Positions 22,709-34,507 of a stretch of 64,000 nucleotides of DNA are shown here, piece by piece. This DNA comes from Roridomyces roridus. Taxonomy: Eukaryota; Basidiomycota; Agaricomycetes; Agaricales; Mycenaceae. Location: NCBI GenBank assembly GCA_029378245.1, contig JARKIF010000155.1, positions 1 through 64,000 on the forward strand. Direction: 5' to 3'. The position numbers and the translations under genes were made by a program. The notes below the pieces were generated by a model. That model did not search any database and was not told the DNA's origin. It worked only from the letters and a program-made list of their open reading frames with translations. Every line of letters starts with the position of its first letter. Position 1 is the stretch's first letter.

Positions 22709-23263
22709 TGTGGGAGTTGTTCAGTGGAAGGAGGGTGAGTGCGGAAGCTGAAATCGAAAATAGGGAGCATTTATAGCGCGTTCTGGTTTCATGTCATCAG
22801 GATGACGGGTTACTAAGTGCTATATCTCTAAGCGCGTGATCGCGTGGCTGTGATGGCCGTTTACGCGGCTGGACGATCAGTGGCTGGAGGGCAAAAATAA
22901 AAGTGCGCTCGTACCCTCACCTGAGCAATTCGCTGCTTTCCGTTTCCGAATTTTTGTATCCTTCTGAGCTCATTCCGTTGAACGTCTTCATAATCCCACT
23001 TGCCGGTGACGCAACATCGCAACGAGTTCGGATAGTCCGCACAGAAGCACTGCGGGAGACCGCCTCTCGGTAGGCTCTCGGTAGGCTTCGGTAGGCCGCG
23101 GGCGGCATATCCTGATATGGTTGTCGCCGTTGTCCCGTGAATCTTGCCAATGCCAAGTTCTATAATCAGATAATTTGTAATACAAAGCTCTACGTTATAC
23201 GCTCGGTACGAGCCTGACAAAGGCGTCAAACGTTTTGCAATTGGACCGAGAAGACGTGTTCGC
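22709..23263. other. intergenic with a short tandem repeat, no gene supported
   Basis: Promoter side of the AIF-like gene and 3' side of the ABC1 kinase gene. At about 23064-23096 a 9-11-base unit containing CGGTAGGC is repeated three times. A 138-codon minus frame here overlaps the end of the kinase gene and looks like a shadow. Confidence 0.5.
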
Positions 23264-25440
23264 TCACCAGCCATATTTCACCGAAACATCGGCATCGACA
23301 AGAGATGAAGAGATGAGTTGCCGCGCCTCAAGCCAAGCCCACGTCTGGAGACAGATGAGTAAACATCCGACAAATAGCAGAAGAGTCAGACCTTCAACAT
23401 CGCGCCTAGATTCCCCGTCGCCCTCTCACTGCCCGACGTAGCCATCTGCCCACCCAACTGTCTTAATATCGGCAACGCACTCTTGAACAGGTCAAGCCCA
23501 GGATCAAGCTGCCTGCCAATTCCCTCCAACAGTAAAATACTGATCACCGTGTTCACAAAATCGCCCTCCATCTTGACATGGTGTTCCCGGACAGCTTTCA
23601 GCACCTCAGTCAGGATATCAGAGATTTTGATCTGCCCGAGCGAGAACGTCTTGCGCTTGACGCTCAACACCAAATGCTGCATCTTGAGCGCAAACGTCTC
23701 GGTGTCAATCGCGAGTTCTGGCGTGCGGCACCGCTCCACCATCAGCTGGCCGGTACGGTAGCCGTCGAATTCGGCCATGGCGCGGAACATATCCAGGAAG
23801 TTTTTGCGGTTGACTTCCGAGAGCGTGGTCACCAACCCTGCGTCAATGAAGACGATCTCGGGGATGTATCCCTCCTCGCCGAGTTTGTGTAGCTCTGCCC
23901 GCCATGCAGAGGGACGGTCAATGAGCTTGGTGAGGTCCCCGACAATACGGTCCGAGTCTGAATCGGTGGCCAGTGTCTCTGGTACGTGACCCAGTTCGCC
24001 TTTGTGGAAGAGGGAATATGCAATGTTGGCTAAAAGAGAACGAGTGGTGGCTGGTTTGCTGAATTTAATCATGATGTTTCCTGGATGGAGGTCCGAGTGG
24101 ACGAAATTATCCAGTAACAGCATGTTCTGAGTTTTCGGTCAGTGCGGAGTATCGTTTGAAAGAGAAAACTCACCAAGAAGGCATCGAGGCCCACGGTAGC
24201 CACCTGGTCCTCAAACGGCCCTCCACCGTTCTTCAAAAATGCTTCAAGAGGAAGTGCATTCTCGTACTCCTCGACCAGCATCTCGGAAGTGGACCAAGAT
24301 ATCAGTGGACGAGGGAACGCAACTGGCACTTTTCTCGATGCGAAATTCGTCTCAAACCCAACTAGATTCTCCGCCTCGTGTCGCAGATCCAACTGCTGGA
24401 ACATCATTTGCCCAAATACGTCCACTTCATCAGGTAGCGACAGCCACTGCATGCCGGGGAAGATGGTGATGAAGTGGGCGAAGAAGGACATGATGGAAAG
24501 GTCGCGCGAAATGGTCTTTTTGACGTGAGGGTGGAGGACTTTGATTGCGACGGCGGCTGTTGGGACGGATGGTGGGGGATCTTGCAGGATGACTGGAGCC
24601 AATGCGCCTGCGGGGCCTTTTCGCTGTCGGCGGGGGTCCATATACGAAGGCGGGATTAAATCTTGCTTGAGGGTAGCTCTATATACCTGCGCAATGGCAC
24701 CCGTGCCGATGGGATTTTCATCGAACTCCTCGAAAATGTCCTCAAAGTGGCGGTTGAACACCTTCTCGATTAACTTGCGTGTATGGGATATCGAGTGTGG
24801 CTTTCCGCTTGAATGCAGTCTGCCCAGACGTTTACAGAGCAGTGAGGGGAATAAATCTGCACGTGAACCGGCCCATTGCGACAACTAATTCACGCGTCAG
24901 ACGCGCGACTTGAGGGAAAACGAGACATACCTTGATGAAAGCAGGACCTGCAATCTCCATCCTGCTCACAAGAAAATTGTACCACCATACCGCGCCCCAG
25001 CGGTCGCCGCGTAGGCGTCGTTCTGGTTTCCCAATAAGCAGCATCGGAATAGAGACGATGACCGGCATGAACAGTGCGAAGAGATACACGAAACGCGTCG
25101 CGGTGAGGAGTGGCTCCCATATCCGGTCGTGCCATAGAGCCTGTAATCTGGCGCTAATGGTCAGGTCGTAATCTGAAGAGGATGCGATGATGGGATGGCG
25201 CGGTCGTTGGGGGATGACGGTCGGAGATGCAATTATGGACGGCAGAACGGGTGACTGCTTTGGTGTCAAGTACAAGGCCAGTCCGCCTGCGACAGGGACC
25301 AGCCAGAACGTGCGCTGCCATGAAAAACGTTGAATGGGTGTTCGGTTAAAGAACCCGGGCCAGGAAGAGTTATGGCGCGGCCATTGGTAGCGGTACAGAC
25401 GTGGCAGGGATGAAAGCCTGCTAGTCGTTGTCCAAGACAT
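23264..25440 (-). CDS. mitochondrial ABC1/ADCK atypical kinase (YPL109c/ADCK2-like)
   Basis: This is a UbiB-family atypical kinase linked in yeast and animals to coenzyme Q and lipid balance in mitochondria. The N-terminus (MSWTTTSRLSSLPRLYRYQW) is basic and presequence-like, followed by a hydrophobic segment (WLVPVAGGLALYL). Core motifs are PIGTGAIAQVYRA, AVAIKVLHPHV, FVHSDLHPGNIMIKF (catalytic loop) and IVFIDAGL (metal-binding Asp). The glycine loop differs from the Ala-rich loop of COQ8. Four exons are read. The last, TWAWLEARQLISSS to VKYGW, follows an intron at about 23340-23387. A homologue called YPL109c is a recurrent neighbour of agaricomycete matA loci, which fits its place here. 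Divergent from glycogenin, 343 bases apart. Confidence 0.88.
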
Positions 25441-25783
25441 CGAACCTGTTCACGATCGCGGCGGCATAATGACGTCTGGATTGTTGTGTACCCGTGTTGA
25501 TACGCCGGCTTCAATTCAATTTTTTTATCGACAGCTGCAGGAAGGGGTTAGGATCGCATTCGACAGGCCATGGAAGATGTCGGGTCAAACTACGAGAATA
25601 TGACGGGTTATATGGAAACATCAAGCACGTCGCGTCCTAAGTATACAGAGAATGAAAGACAGGGTTGTTGCTACTGGAGGAAGGAAGTGGGAAGAGTCCA
25701 GATGCATGTACAGCGTCGGCCGACGAAGAGTACCAAATTGAATTTCCATCACTGATCTCTGGGGTTTCTCTCCTTGTCCCGCC
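25441..25783. promoter_or_regulatory. shared upstream region of the ABC1 kinase and glycogenin genes
   Basis: Divergent promoter of 343 bases. No motif could be assigned with confidence, and no gene is supported here. Confidence 0.4.
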
Positions 25784-28700
25784 ATGGCGTCCTACGCGTT
25801 CGTTACGCTCCTCACGTCCGACTCCTATCTGCCTGGTGCACTTGCCCTCGCAGCGGCACTCAGGGACCTGCACCCTGCCCCCGCAGTTGCCCCAGAAGTC
25901 GACTTCCAGACCGTCTGTCTTGTCACCCCAGAGACGGTCGACGTATCCGCCATAAAACAGCTCAGAAGAGCTTACAACGTCGTGGTGGGTGTGGAAGTAA
26001 TTGGCCAGGAGGATGAAAAGGGTCTCAAACTGCTTGGTGAGTCTCTTCTCTCCCTCCAAATGTTATCTCTGCTTCCGTCGACGCGTATATGCACTCGGTC
26101 TTGCTTCCAACGACAAACTGTTGCATGGGAACGAACGTGGGCTGTCCCTGACGCGTCCCCTGCCCACACGGTAATCTTGACTCCATCGCTGATCCACTTT
26201 AAGGTCGTCTCGATCTCAACACTGTCCTTACAAAATTGCACGTATTCCGTCTCACACAATACTCCAAGATTATATTTCTCGATGCCGACGTCCTCCCCAT
26301 CCGCCCGCTCTCCCACCTCTTCACGCTCCCCCACGAGTTCTCTGCCGTCCCCGACGTCGGTTGGCCAGACATCTTCAACTCGGGTGTTCTCGTGCTGTCT
26401 CCCGGAGAGGACAAATTCACAGAACTCAACGAGCTACTAAAATCCAAAGGCACCTGGGACGGCGGTGACCAGGGCATTCTTAACGAATGGCGCGGAAACG
26501 ATTGGCATCGGCTCAGTTTCACTTACAACACCACCCCCACGGCTGCGTACACGTCAGTAATACGCTTGCTTCCTCTTCATACAACGCTAACGCCACTTTT
26601 GCAGTTACGCGCCGGCTTACGAACGCTTCGGTTCTCAAATATCTGCCATTCACTTTATCGGCCCGAACAAGCCGTGGAATTCACTCCCTTTTCGGTCTCC
26701 TTTCCAAACCCACCATTCGCATATCGATTCCGGGCCCCTACAGGCCTACGACTACAATACTCTTCTCGATCGCTGGTTCGCAGTTTATGACAAAAATTAT
26801 CGCGCCCAACCTACCTCTTCCGAGACCGAATTCGAGGTCAAGCGGTATATCTCTGCATGGGATGAGCAGACTGGTACCAGCGATGAGCTTATTTCGGGAA
26901 GCCTCGAGAGCGGCACGGCCCTCGGCTTGGAGGATCTTCGTAAAATTGCACTCGAGGGTATACAACCTTCAGGCATGCCGACGGAAACTCGGCCGAGCGA
27001 AGGAGAGTATCTACGTTTACCTCTGGAAGGGCGTATCGATTTGATGCGCCCTCGGAAACCAGTTGAAGAAAAGGAGGAGGAGGAGGCTCCTCCAACTTGG
27101 ACGGACACTGGACCGTCCACCCCACGTGCCAGTCATACGCGTAGCGAGTCCCCTCAGCGTTGGGAGACCCTCGCGACTCCCCGCCCCGATCAAGTGCCTT
27201 CCAGTCCCCACCTTGCACCGATTTCGCTGCCTCCCACTCCCACTCCAGCTTCATATGCACGCCAGCAGTCTGATCAACCGCTATCGAACCAGCCCTCGCA
27301 ACAACATTCTTCGCAACAACATTCTTCGCAACAGCATTCTTCGCAACAGCATTCTTCTTCGCATCTTCATCCCCAGCAGCAGCATCATGACCAGCAGCAG
27401 CACCATGACCAGCAGCAGCACCATGACCAGCAGCAGCAGCATGACCAGCAGCAGCATGACCAGCAGCACCATGATCAGCAGCAGCACCACGACCAGCACC
27501 AGCAACAACCGAGCCAGAGCCATCACCAGCAACACCAGGAACCGCCCCGACCCCATTCTCCACCCATGCTTATTTGGAACGCCGCTACCGAACCTCCCCC
27601 AACAACTGCACCTGCTGTGTCCGCATTCCCGACCGATACATATTTCCCTAATCTTTGGGACCAGGCGCCCCGTCAGCAGCAACAGTATCGACAAGGGCCC
27701 GTCGGAGCGACGCCTCCCCCTGATTCAAACGCACTTTTCCAGCCTCCTCCGCCTTCGCAGATTCCCGAGTCGTTGCGTCGGGAAGGACATTATCGGCAGG
27801 TTACTGGAGAAGAGTCGGAGGCAGGAGCCACGAGCCCGGATCGTTCGAAAGTAAAGCATGTTTTCCCTTGGGAGGAGAAACCGCGCCAGATGCCTGGACG
27901 TGTTTTCCCTTCTTCGGATGCGCCTTCTCCGTCGCTGTTTGTTGGGCCCAGCCCGACTCCAGACACACCGGATTCGGTTGTGTCTTCGCAGCCGCGGTCA
28001 CAGCCGCTGTCTCCTTTGCAAGGCTTACCCACTGCTTTGACGTACGGAAACGCGTGGGACGCCGTTCCGAGTATCCAGAGATATGCTTCGAGACTGGCGA
28101 GGAGCCCCCAGTCGCCGATGCCCCTCGCGCCTGCCTTTGAAGGAGACCGGTATCGGAGAGGGCGGAGTTGGGATGACCGGACCGAGGCGAGCAGCATGGA
28201 CGGGGACGACGAAGACGATGGTTCGGACGAGGACGCGTCGTTTGACGAACAGCAAGTCCGCCACGTGCCCGATAGCGACAGCGACCGCGGAACGAGTCGA
28301 AGCTCGACGACGGCAGTGCGCTCGCGAAGTGGATCGTCTTCAATTTCGGCAAGCTACATCATCAAAGGAAAGAAAAAAGAATACCGAGTACGTGGTGTTC
28401 AAACTATTTCCCCACAAACGCGGAGCATGGGGACTCAGACTGAGGCGCCGAAGGTAACTAGCGAAGCGAAACCGCGGACGACCACAGCCACTGGCCGGCG
28501 TGGGTGGGCGCCTAGCGCGGCTGATGTTGTGCCACCTATTACGGTGCACAGCAGCGGCGCAGAGCTGTCGATGACGACTGCCTCACCCTCGCCGGCACAA
28601 CCTGGCTCGCCGCGCGAATTCCTGTTCGCGTCTAGCAACAATCCGTCTGCGCTGCCCATGTCGACGCCTCCGCCTGCCCAACCCGTGGCACGTAGTACGC

Positions 28701-28921
28701 CTGTCGAACGCCAGATTTCGAACGATGGGTCTTTGCCGTCGCCGCCATCGTCTATTGGCCCGATCTCGCCTCCCGACGCGCCGCTTGTCATGTCGCCCGT
28801 TCGCAAGGGCAGTCGGGTGTGGGATCCTGCACGTGGAGTAGAGTTGTTCAAGCGCGGGTCGGAGGAAGTGCTTGCGAGGTTTTTGAAGATGGGTTCGTGG
28901 GAGGATGAAGCAAAAGCTTGA
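25784..28921 (+). CDS. glycogenin with long low-complexity C-terminal region
   Basis: Glycogenin self-glucosylates to prime glycogen synthesis. The GT8 domain begins MASYAFVTLLTSDSYLPG and contains the FLDADVLPIRPL metal/sugar-nucleotide motif, WPDIFNSGVLVL, GGDQGILNEW and AIHFIGPNKPW. Introns at about 26040-26203 and 26550-26604 join RLDLNTVLTKLHVF and TYAPAYERF. The catalytic part is about 300 residues. It is followed by more than 600 residues of Pro/Ser/Gln/His-rich sequence with conserved islands (HVFPWEEKPRQMPGRVF, GNAWDAVPSI, KKKEYRVRGVQT), ending RVWDPARGVELFKRGSEEV. The last block resembles the C-terminal glycogen-synthase-binding region of fungal glycogenins. Glycogenin is a common matA neighbour in agaricomycetes. 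Confidence 0.93.
27292..27535 (+). repeat. coding tandem repeats (Gln/His/Ser, then Asp/Gln/His) in glycogenin
   Basis: About four copies of a 15-base unit encoding SQQHS are followed by about eight copies of 15-21-base units encoding variants of HDQQQ. The array is in frame and likely to vary in length between strains. Confidence 0.85.
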
Positions 28922-29188
28922 AGAGATGGACTTTTTTTCGTAAGTAAGTATCCTTTGTTATGTCGCACGTGTAGTGTTTTTCTTTCTTTCACCCTTCGAA
29001 TACCCTCACACTGTTGTTGCTCGCACCCATGTAGCTATTGCAATTCATAGAGTTCGTTTCTGCATATCTAAGCGAGATTACATGAGTTACGTCACTCGAG
29101 TGGAATAGGGGAGCAAGCGTCATCGGCGTCATGTTCCACAAAGTTCCAGAGCTCCATTTTGACTCCATTCCTCGCCTTTCAAAAGGCA

Positions 29189-29194
29189 TATAAA
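29189..29194 (+). promoter_or_regulatory. TATA box upstream of the LEA-like gene
   Basis: TATAAA lies about 40 bases before the start codon at 29235. TTCC repeats about ten bases apart occur at about 29133-29150 and could be part of a stress element, but this is weak. Confidence 0.45.
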
Positions 29195-29234
29195 TTCGGT
29201 CCAGCGTCCAGTAACTCACCAATAAACCACCAAC

Positions 29235-29956
29235 ATGTCCGGAATCTTCAACGTACAAGAACCAGAGCAACTCTCCGAGTGAGTTACAGTGCTTCGGGTC
29301 TCTCGGTTTCCTTACAGGCTCTAGGTTCCAAACTACTGCTGCCCAGGCTCAGGCCGAAGCTCAGACATCTACAATTGCTCGTGAAGTCGGTGAGTGCTAA
29401 TGCCATTGCTAGAAGCAATACTAACGCGTTCAATGCAGAGGAGAACGCCGAGCACGTCAAAGACGTTGCACACGACGCCGCCAACGCCGCACTGAAACAT
29501 GGCCAATCTCTAACCGGGCAGACAGCCGGCGACAGACTGCAGAACGAAGCCTCGATCAAGACGAGCGCAGCCGTCGAGGAGGGACGTGCGAACGTCGAGG
29601 AAGCGAAAGCCACAGGCGCGACGTATCTCGACCAGGCGAAGAGCCTCGCTGCCAACGCTGCTGCTACCGCGCAGACGGCTGCCACCACCGCTGCTACGAC
29701 CGCAGTAGAGACTGCCCAAGCCTACCTCCCCCCGCCATCTGGAGCTGATGGTAAACATACTGCCTCGGATGTTGTGACGGGCCTGCAGAATGCTGGGACG
29801 GCGGCGTATACGACTACGAAGGAGTATCTGGCTGCTGCCCAGACGACTGCTCAGCCGCACATCGAGAAGGCGCGCGATGTTGCTGCTAGTTACTTGCCCG
29901 CTGGTGCTCATACCACGCAAACGGCGCCAGTTGGTGGAAAGGATACTTTTGTTTGA
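29235..29956 (+). CDS. LEA-like Ala-rich helical protein
   Basis: Three exons encode about 210 residues: MSGIFNVQEPEQLSE, then FQTTAAQAQAEAQ, then a long Ala/Thr/Glu/Lys-rich amphipathic helix. Introns are about 29279-29325 and 29390-29438. Segments such as NAEHVKDVAHDAANAALKHG, SLAANAAATAQTAATTAATT and QPHIEKARDVAASY resemble 11-residue-type repeats of late-embryogenesis-abundant and apolipoprotein-like proteins. Such proteins protect membranes and proteins under drying or heat. This role is an inference from composition. No signal peptide or transmembrane segment is seen. A TATA box just upstream suggests inducible expression. It stands between glycogenin and the beta-flanking-type genes. 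Confidence 0.75.
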
Positions 29957-30137
29957 AGAGGTGATACCTTATTGCAATATCGAATGTACCGCGCAAAGCC
30001 CTTGTAGTTTTATAGCTAAATTGTATTCTTGGAGAAAAGACGGGAGAGATTCAACGACGTCATAGAGCCGATCAATCAGAATAAAGGTACGACCGGCAGC
30101 AACCACTTTCATCTCTTTCTCTCTCTCTACCTCCACC

Positions 30138-30956
30138 ATGGTATGCTGCCTCCGTGTCCCTGGATATCCTCTAACCCTCAGCCCAGGATCAAATTATGGG
30201 TTTCGCGCAGCAGTTCATGGACAGCCGTAAACGCACTGTCCTCTCAATCCTTGCAATCTCTCAACTCCCACAGACCAGGCAGACAACTCGGACGAGCAGG
30301 AAGTACACCAGACTGCCGTGCACCAAGCCAAGCAGAACATCGATAGTCACCAAGATCCTGACCCGGAGGATGTCCGCCAGGCGCACGAGAAGATCTACCA
30401 GCGTGGGGAGGTATCCGAGGACGACGACCCGAAAGCTGTCGGCGGTGCTATCGTTACCCAGGCACGTCGCCGCCCGTAGTCATTTTCTGTCATTCCGACT
30501 CATATCCATCAACAGGTCATGTCGAAGCTGCAATCGGGCGGCGGTGGTGGTGGGGATATGCAGCAGCAGATCTTGTCTGCCGTCATGAACGAGGCTAGCA
30601 GTGTCATGGGCAGCAGCGGTGGTGGATTCAAGCAGCAGGTCATGATGCACGCAGCAACGATGGCGCTCAAAGCCCAACTAGGTTAGTCTTGCAAACAAGA
30701 CTTTCTTGTAGTGAAGATAATCGTTAAACTAGGTGGGAGTAGTGGCGGGGGAGGTATGTTCGGGGGGATGATGAGCCATATGGTGGGTGCTCTCGGTCTT
30801 GTTTTTCTCCGACTGTTCTAATCGCGCTTTAGATGGGAGGCGGTGGTAACCAGGGCGGCGGACTGGACCCTTCCACCCTCTTGTCGATGGTGAGTTCCTT
30901 GCCTCCATTTCTTCGGCTTTTCTGATCGGTTCTTGCAGGCCTCGAAATTCATGTAA
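30138..30956 (+). CDS. beta-flanking-type protein of the mating locus, copy 1
   Basis: The first exon is only the ATG. After an intron, DQIMGFAQQFMDS continues to QADNSDEQEVHQ, EKIYQRGEVSEDDDPKAVGG and AIVTQ. The next exons encode VMSKLQS with a Gly run, DMQQQILSAVMNEASSVMG and FKQQVMMHAATMALKAQL, then Gly/Met-rich stretches ending SMASKFM. It has about six introns. One, at 30462-30515, uses a GC donor. The protein is about 160-170 residues and belongs to the family annotated in agaricomycetes as beta-flanking protein. Its biochemical role is unknown. The downstream gene at 31142 is a paralogue in the same orientation, and HD2 follows, as expected for matA. Confidence 0.75.
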
Positions 30957-31141
30957 GGGCACGTAGAAAGAAAGCAATGGACTTTGAATATTGTTAAATG
31001 TATACCTGTGCAATGGACTGCCTTTGACGCGTCGAAATGAGTGACGATGACCTCACGGATCAAGTGCCGACATCTCACCGCCCAGGGCCGGCCCAGGGTA
31101 TAATTCATCTCTCTCTCTCCCCCACCACTTTTCATCCAACC

Positions 31142-32116
31142 ATGTCCCACGGCTTTGACTGGTCTCAACTGGAAGGCGTCGCAAAGCAGGTATGCAATCG
31201 CAGCAGCAACCCGACATTTTAGATAACAGAGTTATAGGCCTACACGATGTACTCTGCCCGTAAGTACCCCCGATCTCCCTCTAGAGCTCAAATCCAACGC
31301 GTCATACAGACCAGGGCGGAGACTCGCATCCCGATCAGGGTGCGCACCACGAAGCGATCCAGCAAGCGCAGAAGCATGTACAATCAGTAGGTCCCATCGC
31401 CGATCGGCGCTTTTGGCGCGTCAAATCAAATTCTAACGAAAGAGCAAATAGGGCGAACACAGAGACCCCGCAGTGGAGTCTGTGAGCGAGGCGCATTCAG
31501 AGATCTACCAAGAGTCGGGCAGCGAGAGCGCAGCTGCTGTACGCAAGTTCAAAGCCGCGAATGGGGTTGATCCTGATGGGGAGGAAACTGGCGGCGGGAG
31601 TGATGGCGGGGCGGGCGCCAAGGTTGTTGGTGGGGCGATTTTGAAGAAGGTTGGTGGGCAGCGCGGTTTCTCTCTTGTCTTGCTCTTGCTTGGGTACCTG
31701 AAACTGAACGACGCGTTCTAGGTCCTTGCACAGCAACATGCATCTGGTAAACAAGCGAGCTCGGGGAACCTCATCGCGCAAGTGATGAATGAAGCGAGCG
31801 AGTTGCTTGCTGCGCATCCCGAGATCAAGCAGCAGGTCCTCACGCAGGTTACTACGATGGTCATGAAATCCCAGCTGTCGGGCGGCAGTAGCGGTGGACA
31901 TGGCGGTGGAAGCTCTGGGCTAGTCGGCCAGCTGGTGAGTTCTTGTTTGAATCCGAGTACGGGGTTACTGAACAAGGAGTAGATGGGTCAACTCGGCGGC
32001 GGCGGCGGGGCCAAGAGCAGTAGCCATGGTGGATTCGATATAGGCAGTGTGGTACGTCCTTGCTTCCTCTCGTATTTTACGTGTAACTGACGCGCCTTTA
32101 GCTCAAGATGTTGTAA
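31142..32116 (+). CDS. beta-flanking-type protein of the mating locus, copy 2
   Basis: This is a paralogue of the previous gene with the same layout. It starts MSHGFDWSQLEGVAKQ, followed by AYTMYSA, DQGGDSHPDQGAHHEAIQQ and EAHSEIYQESGSESAAAVRK. Later exons encode KVVGGAILKK, VLAQQHASGKQASSGN, LIAQVMNEASELLAAHPEIK and QQVLTQVTTMVMKSQLSGG, then a Gly/Ser-rich tail ending GSVLKML. The array of very short exons and the conserved Gly-Gly-Ala-Ile block match copy 1. It lies about 500 bases from the end of HD2, convergent with it. The family is known mainly from its position next to homeodomain mating genes. No enzymatic motif was seen. Confidence 0.78.
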
Positions 32117-32613
32117 ATGATATATGGACACTTTCTGTACTATTTATCGCCCGTGTCTCTAATGGAACGAGGTAGTCTGTGTACGCCAGCAAGTGTAAAA
32201 GATCGGTTCGAGACGCAATGCCCGACTCGTTTCCAATTGAACAATTTGAGGAAGGGACGGTTTGAAGAATGCTTAAACGATTACATTGCATTTTAGATTG
32301 TACAAGGGTTTGCGATAGCAAAGGACAGCAAGAGACATAGTACGTGGGAAGCAGAGCGTAGATGATACAGGATGTGTGGTATTGTGGAGATGAGGATGCA
32401 TAGATGAGCATAGCAGGAAAGCAAAGAAAAATGAAAGCAGCATGAGCATAGCAGAAGAATAAGGATACATCGCGGGTACCGCTCGTCAGATGCACTATCT
32501 TTGACGAGAACCCGAGAACGATGGCCGGACGCGACGCTGCCGGGGAAGGCAGCGAGCCCAAGAGCCAAGGCGCTAAGCGCGGAGGGGGATGGCTAGAGAG
32601 AACGCTCCCACAC

Positions 32614-34354
32614 CTAGCCCGTGAACGAAAACTCGAACCCTTGCTTCTCGTTCATGGAGAAGGTAGGGGAAGCACTCCGCCGCGAGGGGAGCTCGTCACC
32701 GAAAAGATCCAAGTATTCCCCAATGTCCAAAGGATGGACAGTGGGAGACCCCACAGGTGTCGCGGGACCACTGGAGGTCGAGGAGGAACGACTTGAAAAG
32801 CCCGTGGAGCCGAAGGACGGCGTGCGGGAGGGAGAAAAGTCGCTGAACTCGAGAGACGGTGTGCGAGACGGAGGAGTATTGGAGCGCAACGCCAACTTTT
32901 CCGGGCTGATAGCCCGCTGGGGAGCCTTTTTCGGCGTGCGGCGAGGTGGACCTGCCACCTTTTTCTTCCTGGCAGCAGGAACCAAGGTGGCCAGCTGCGC
33001 AGAGGGGCTGGGGGAGCGGAAGGGGCGTTGTCGTACACGAGGAGCGGGGATGGTGTTGAGACTCGTTGTGGGGACGACAGGGGCAGGGTGGAATTTGCCC
33101 CGTACGAGGGCGGGATGAGGAGCGGGTGAAGGGACGACGAGCGTGGCGATCTTGAACGGTGGCGACAAGACACGGTTACTGTCGCGAACGTGGCAAAGGG
33201 CGAAGGACCGTATGAGCTCCTTCATCTTGACCACAGGCCGCTCAACCGGTGCCGAAGGCTTTCTGGGCCACTCTGGGGGAGGGAATGAAAACTGCTGGGT
33301 CGATCGAATTGCCGTGGGTGCGTTGCGGCTACGCGACCAAGGCATTGGGAAAGCGTGCCGCGATGGTGCAGGTTGCAGCACATCTGAGAGGTCCATCTCC
33401 TGCGCAAGGATTGGAAAATGTGTAGGGCAGAATTTAAAAGCGTACCTCGGGGCGATCGTTATAGAACTCAGCGTCGTCCTCCTCATCGTCAGAGCCCACG
33501 TCCGACACGTCGGTGTCAAGTGACTGCCGCAACGGCTCGGGGATCAAGAATGGTTGCATCTTCTCCTCCATTGACTTGAGGCACATCTCATACGGGGCGG
33601 GGTCTGATGGGCCAGTTCGCCGAAGGTATTTGCCCTCAGCCTTTGCGCGTCGACGGTGGTTTTGGAACTAGAGAACATGAGAACGGGATGACAGGAGGTG
33701 GATGGCACATACCCAAACCTCAATTTGACGAGGCTCCATCATGGACTTCTTCGCCATCTGTACACGGTCGGCGGCGGAAGGGTAAGCGTTGTATTCGAAG
33801 TATTTCTGGAGGAAGGGGGTAAACTCCTGGCGAGAGCGGTCAGAATTGTTCAACACGAGAGGGTGAGAGCATACTGGGTTGAATGTTGGACGCTGAGCGA
33901 AAGAGGCCTTGTGCGATACCGGCGTCGGCTGTACCCTGGAGGCGATCGCAACAACACTTTCCTCCAGGGCCTTTATTTTGCGACAATAGGCAGCCGTGTG
34001 AGCTACAACCAAGGCATCCAACACTTGAGGCAAAGGCATCAAGCTTGAATGCCTAGGAATCCTCGCCAGATCGCTGCATGCTTGGCGCAATGAGTTTTCA
34101 GCGACGTTTTTGATCTGCTTGGTCGTGGAGGCATAACTCTGGGAGAACGCTTCAAAAGCGCGAGGGTCAAACCCGGGTATAAGCTGGTTAAGCGCCGGAG
34201 CCTCAGGCAATGTGAAATGGAGCGGTGGGACCGAGGATGGTTTGTCTGTCGGCGAAACAAAGGCTGAACAAGAGTCCCTGAGGGAATTAGCTGTGTGGAT
34301 AATGTGGCGCAGAGATTGCTTTCGAATGTCGCGATGGGCCTGCGGCGAGGACAT
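32614..34354 (-). CDS. HD2: HD2-class homeodomain mating-type transcription factor
   Basis: HD2 dimerises with a non-self HD1 in the nucleus of the dikaryon. The start at 34354 gives MSSPQAHRDIRKQSLRHI, and an upstream in-frame ATG at 34405 is an alternative. The N-terminal 150 residues would carry the allele-specific dimerisation region. The homeodomain spans roughly residues 155-220, with YFEYNAYPSAADR, MMEPRQIEVW and, after an intron at about 33667-33711, FQNHRRRAK. Thus W48, F49, N51 and R53 are present. An acidic stretch (SDDEEDDAEFYND) follows, then an intron at about 33445-33490. The tail is Ser/Pro-rich with basic clusters (RKKKVAGPPRRTPKK) and ends EFSFTG. The intron splitting W-F-Q-N is a typical HD2 trait. 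The gene appears intact. Confidence 0.95.
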
Positions 34355-34507
34355 AGTGGGGGAAGGTGTGGAGAGTAGAGAGAGAGACTGCCACTTTCGT
34401 AACAATGCTTTTGATCAATACCATTTCAAAGTCCGCATTGTCCCAGAACCAATAAACACCAACAAGTAGTGATGCGACGGAAGCATATCGTTCTTTCACC
34501 ACATACC
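34355..34507. promoter_or_regulatory. divergent promoter between HD2 and HD1
   Basis: Only 153 bases separate the two start codons, so both genes must share regulatory sequence. No specific operator was recognised. HD dimers are known to repress their own promoters in some species, but no site could be assigned here. Confidence 0.55.

Noticed and set aside
22861..23274. 138-codon minus-strand open frame
   Set aside because: It starts inside the ABC1 kinase 3' end, has no motif and no splice support.
27063..27854. Open frame rich in Ser, Met and Thr within glycogenin
   Set aside because: It is an out-of-frame reading of the CAG-type repeats.
32196..32230. Possible tRNA T-arm (GGTTCGAGAC)
   Set aside because: No matching acceptor stem or anticodon arm could be folded around it.
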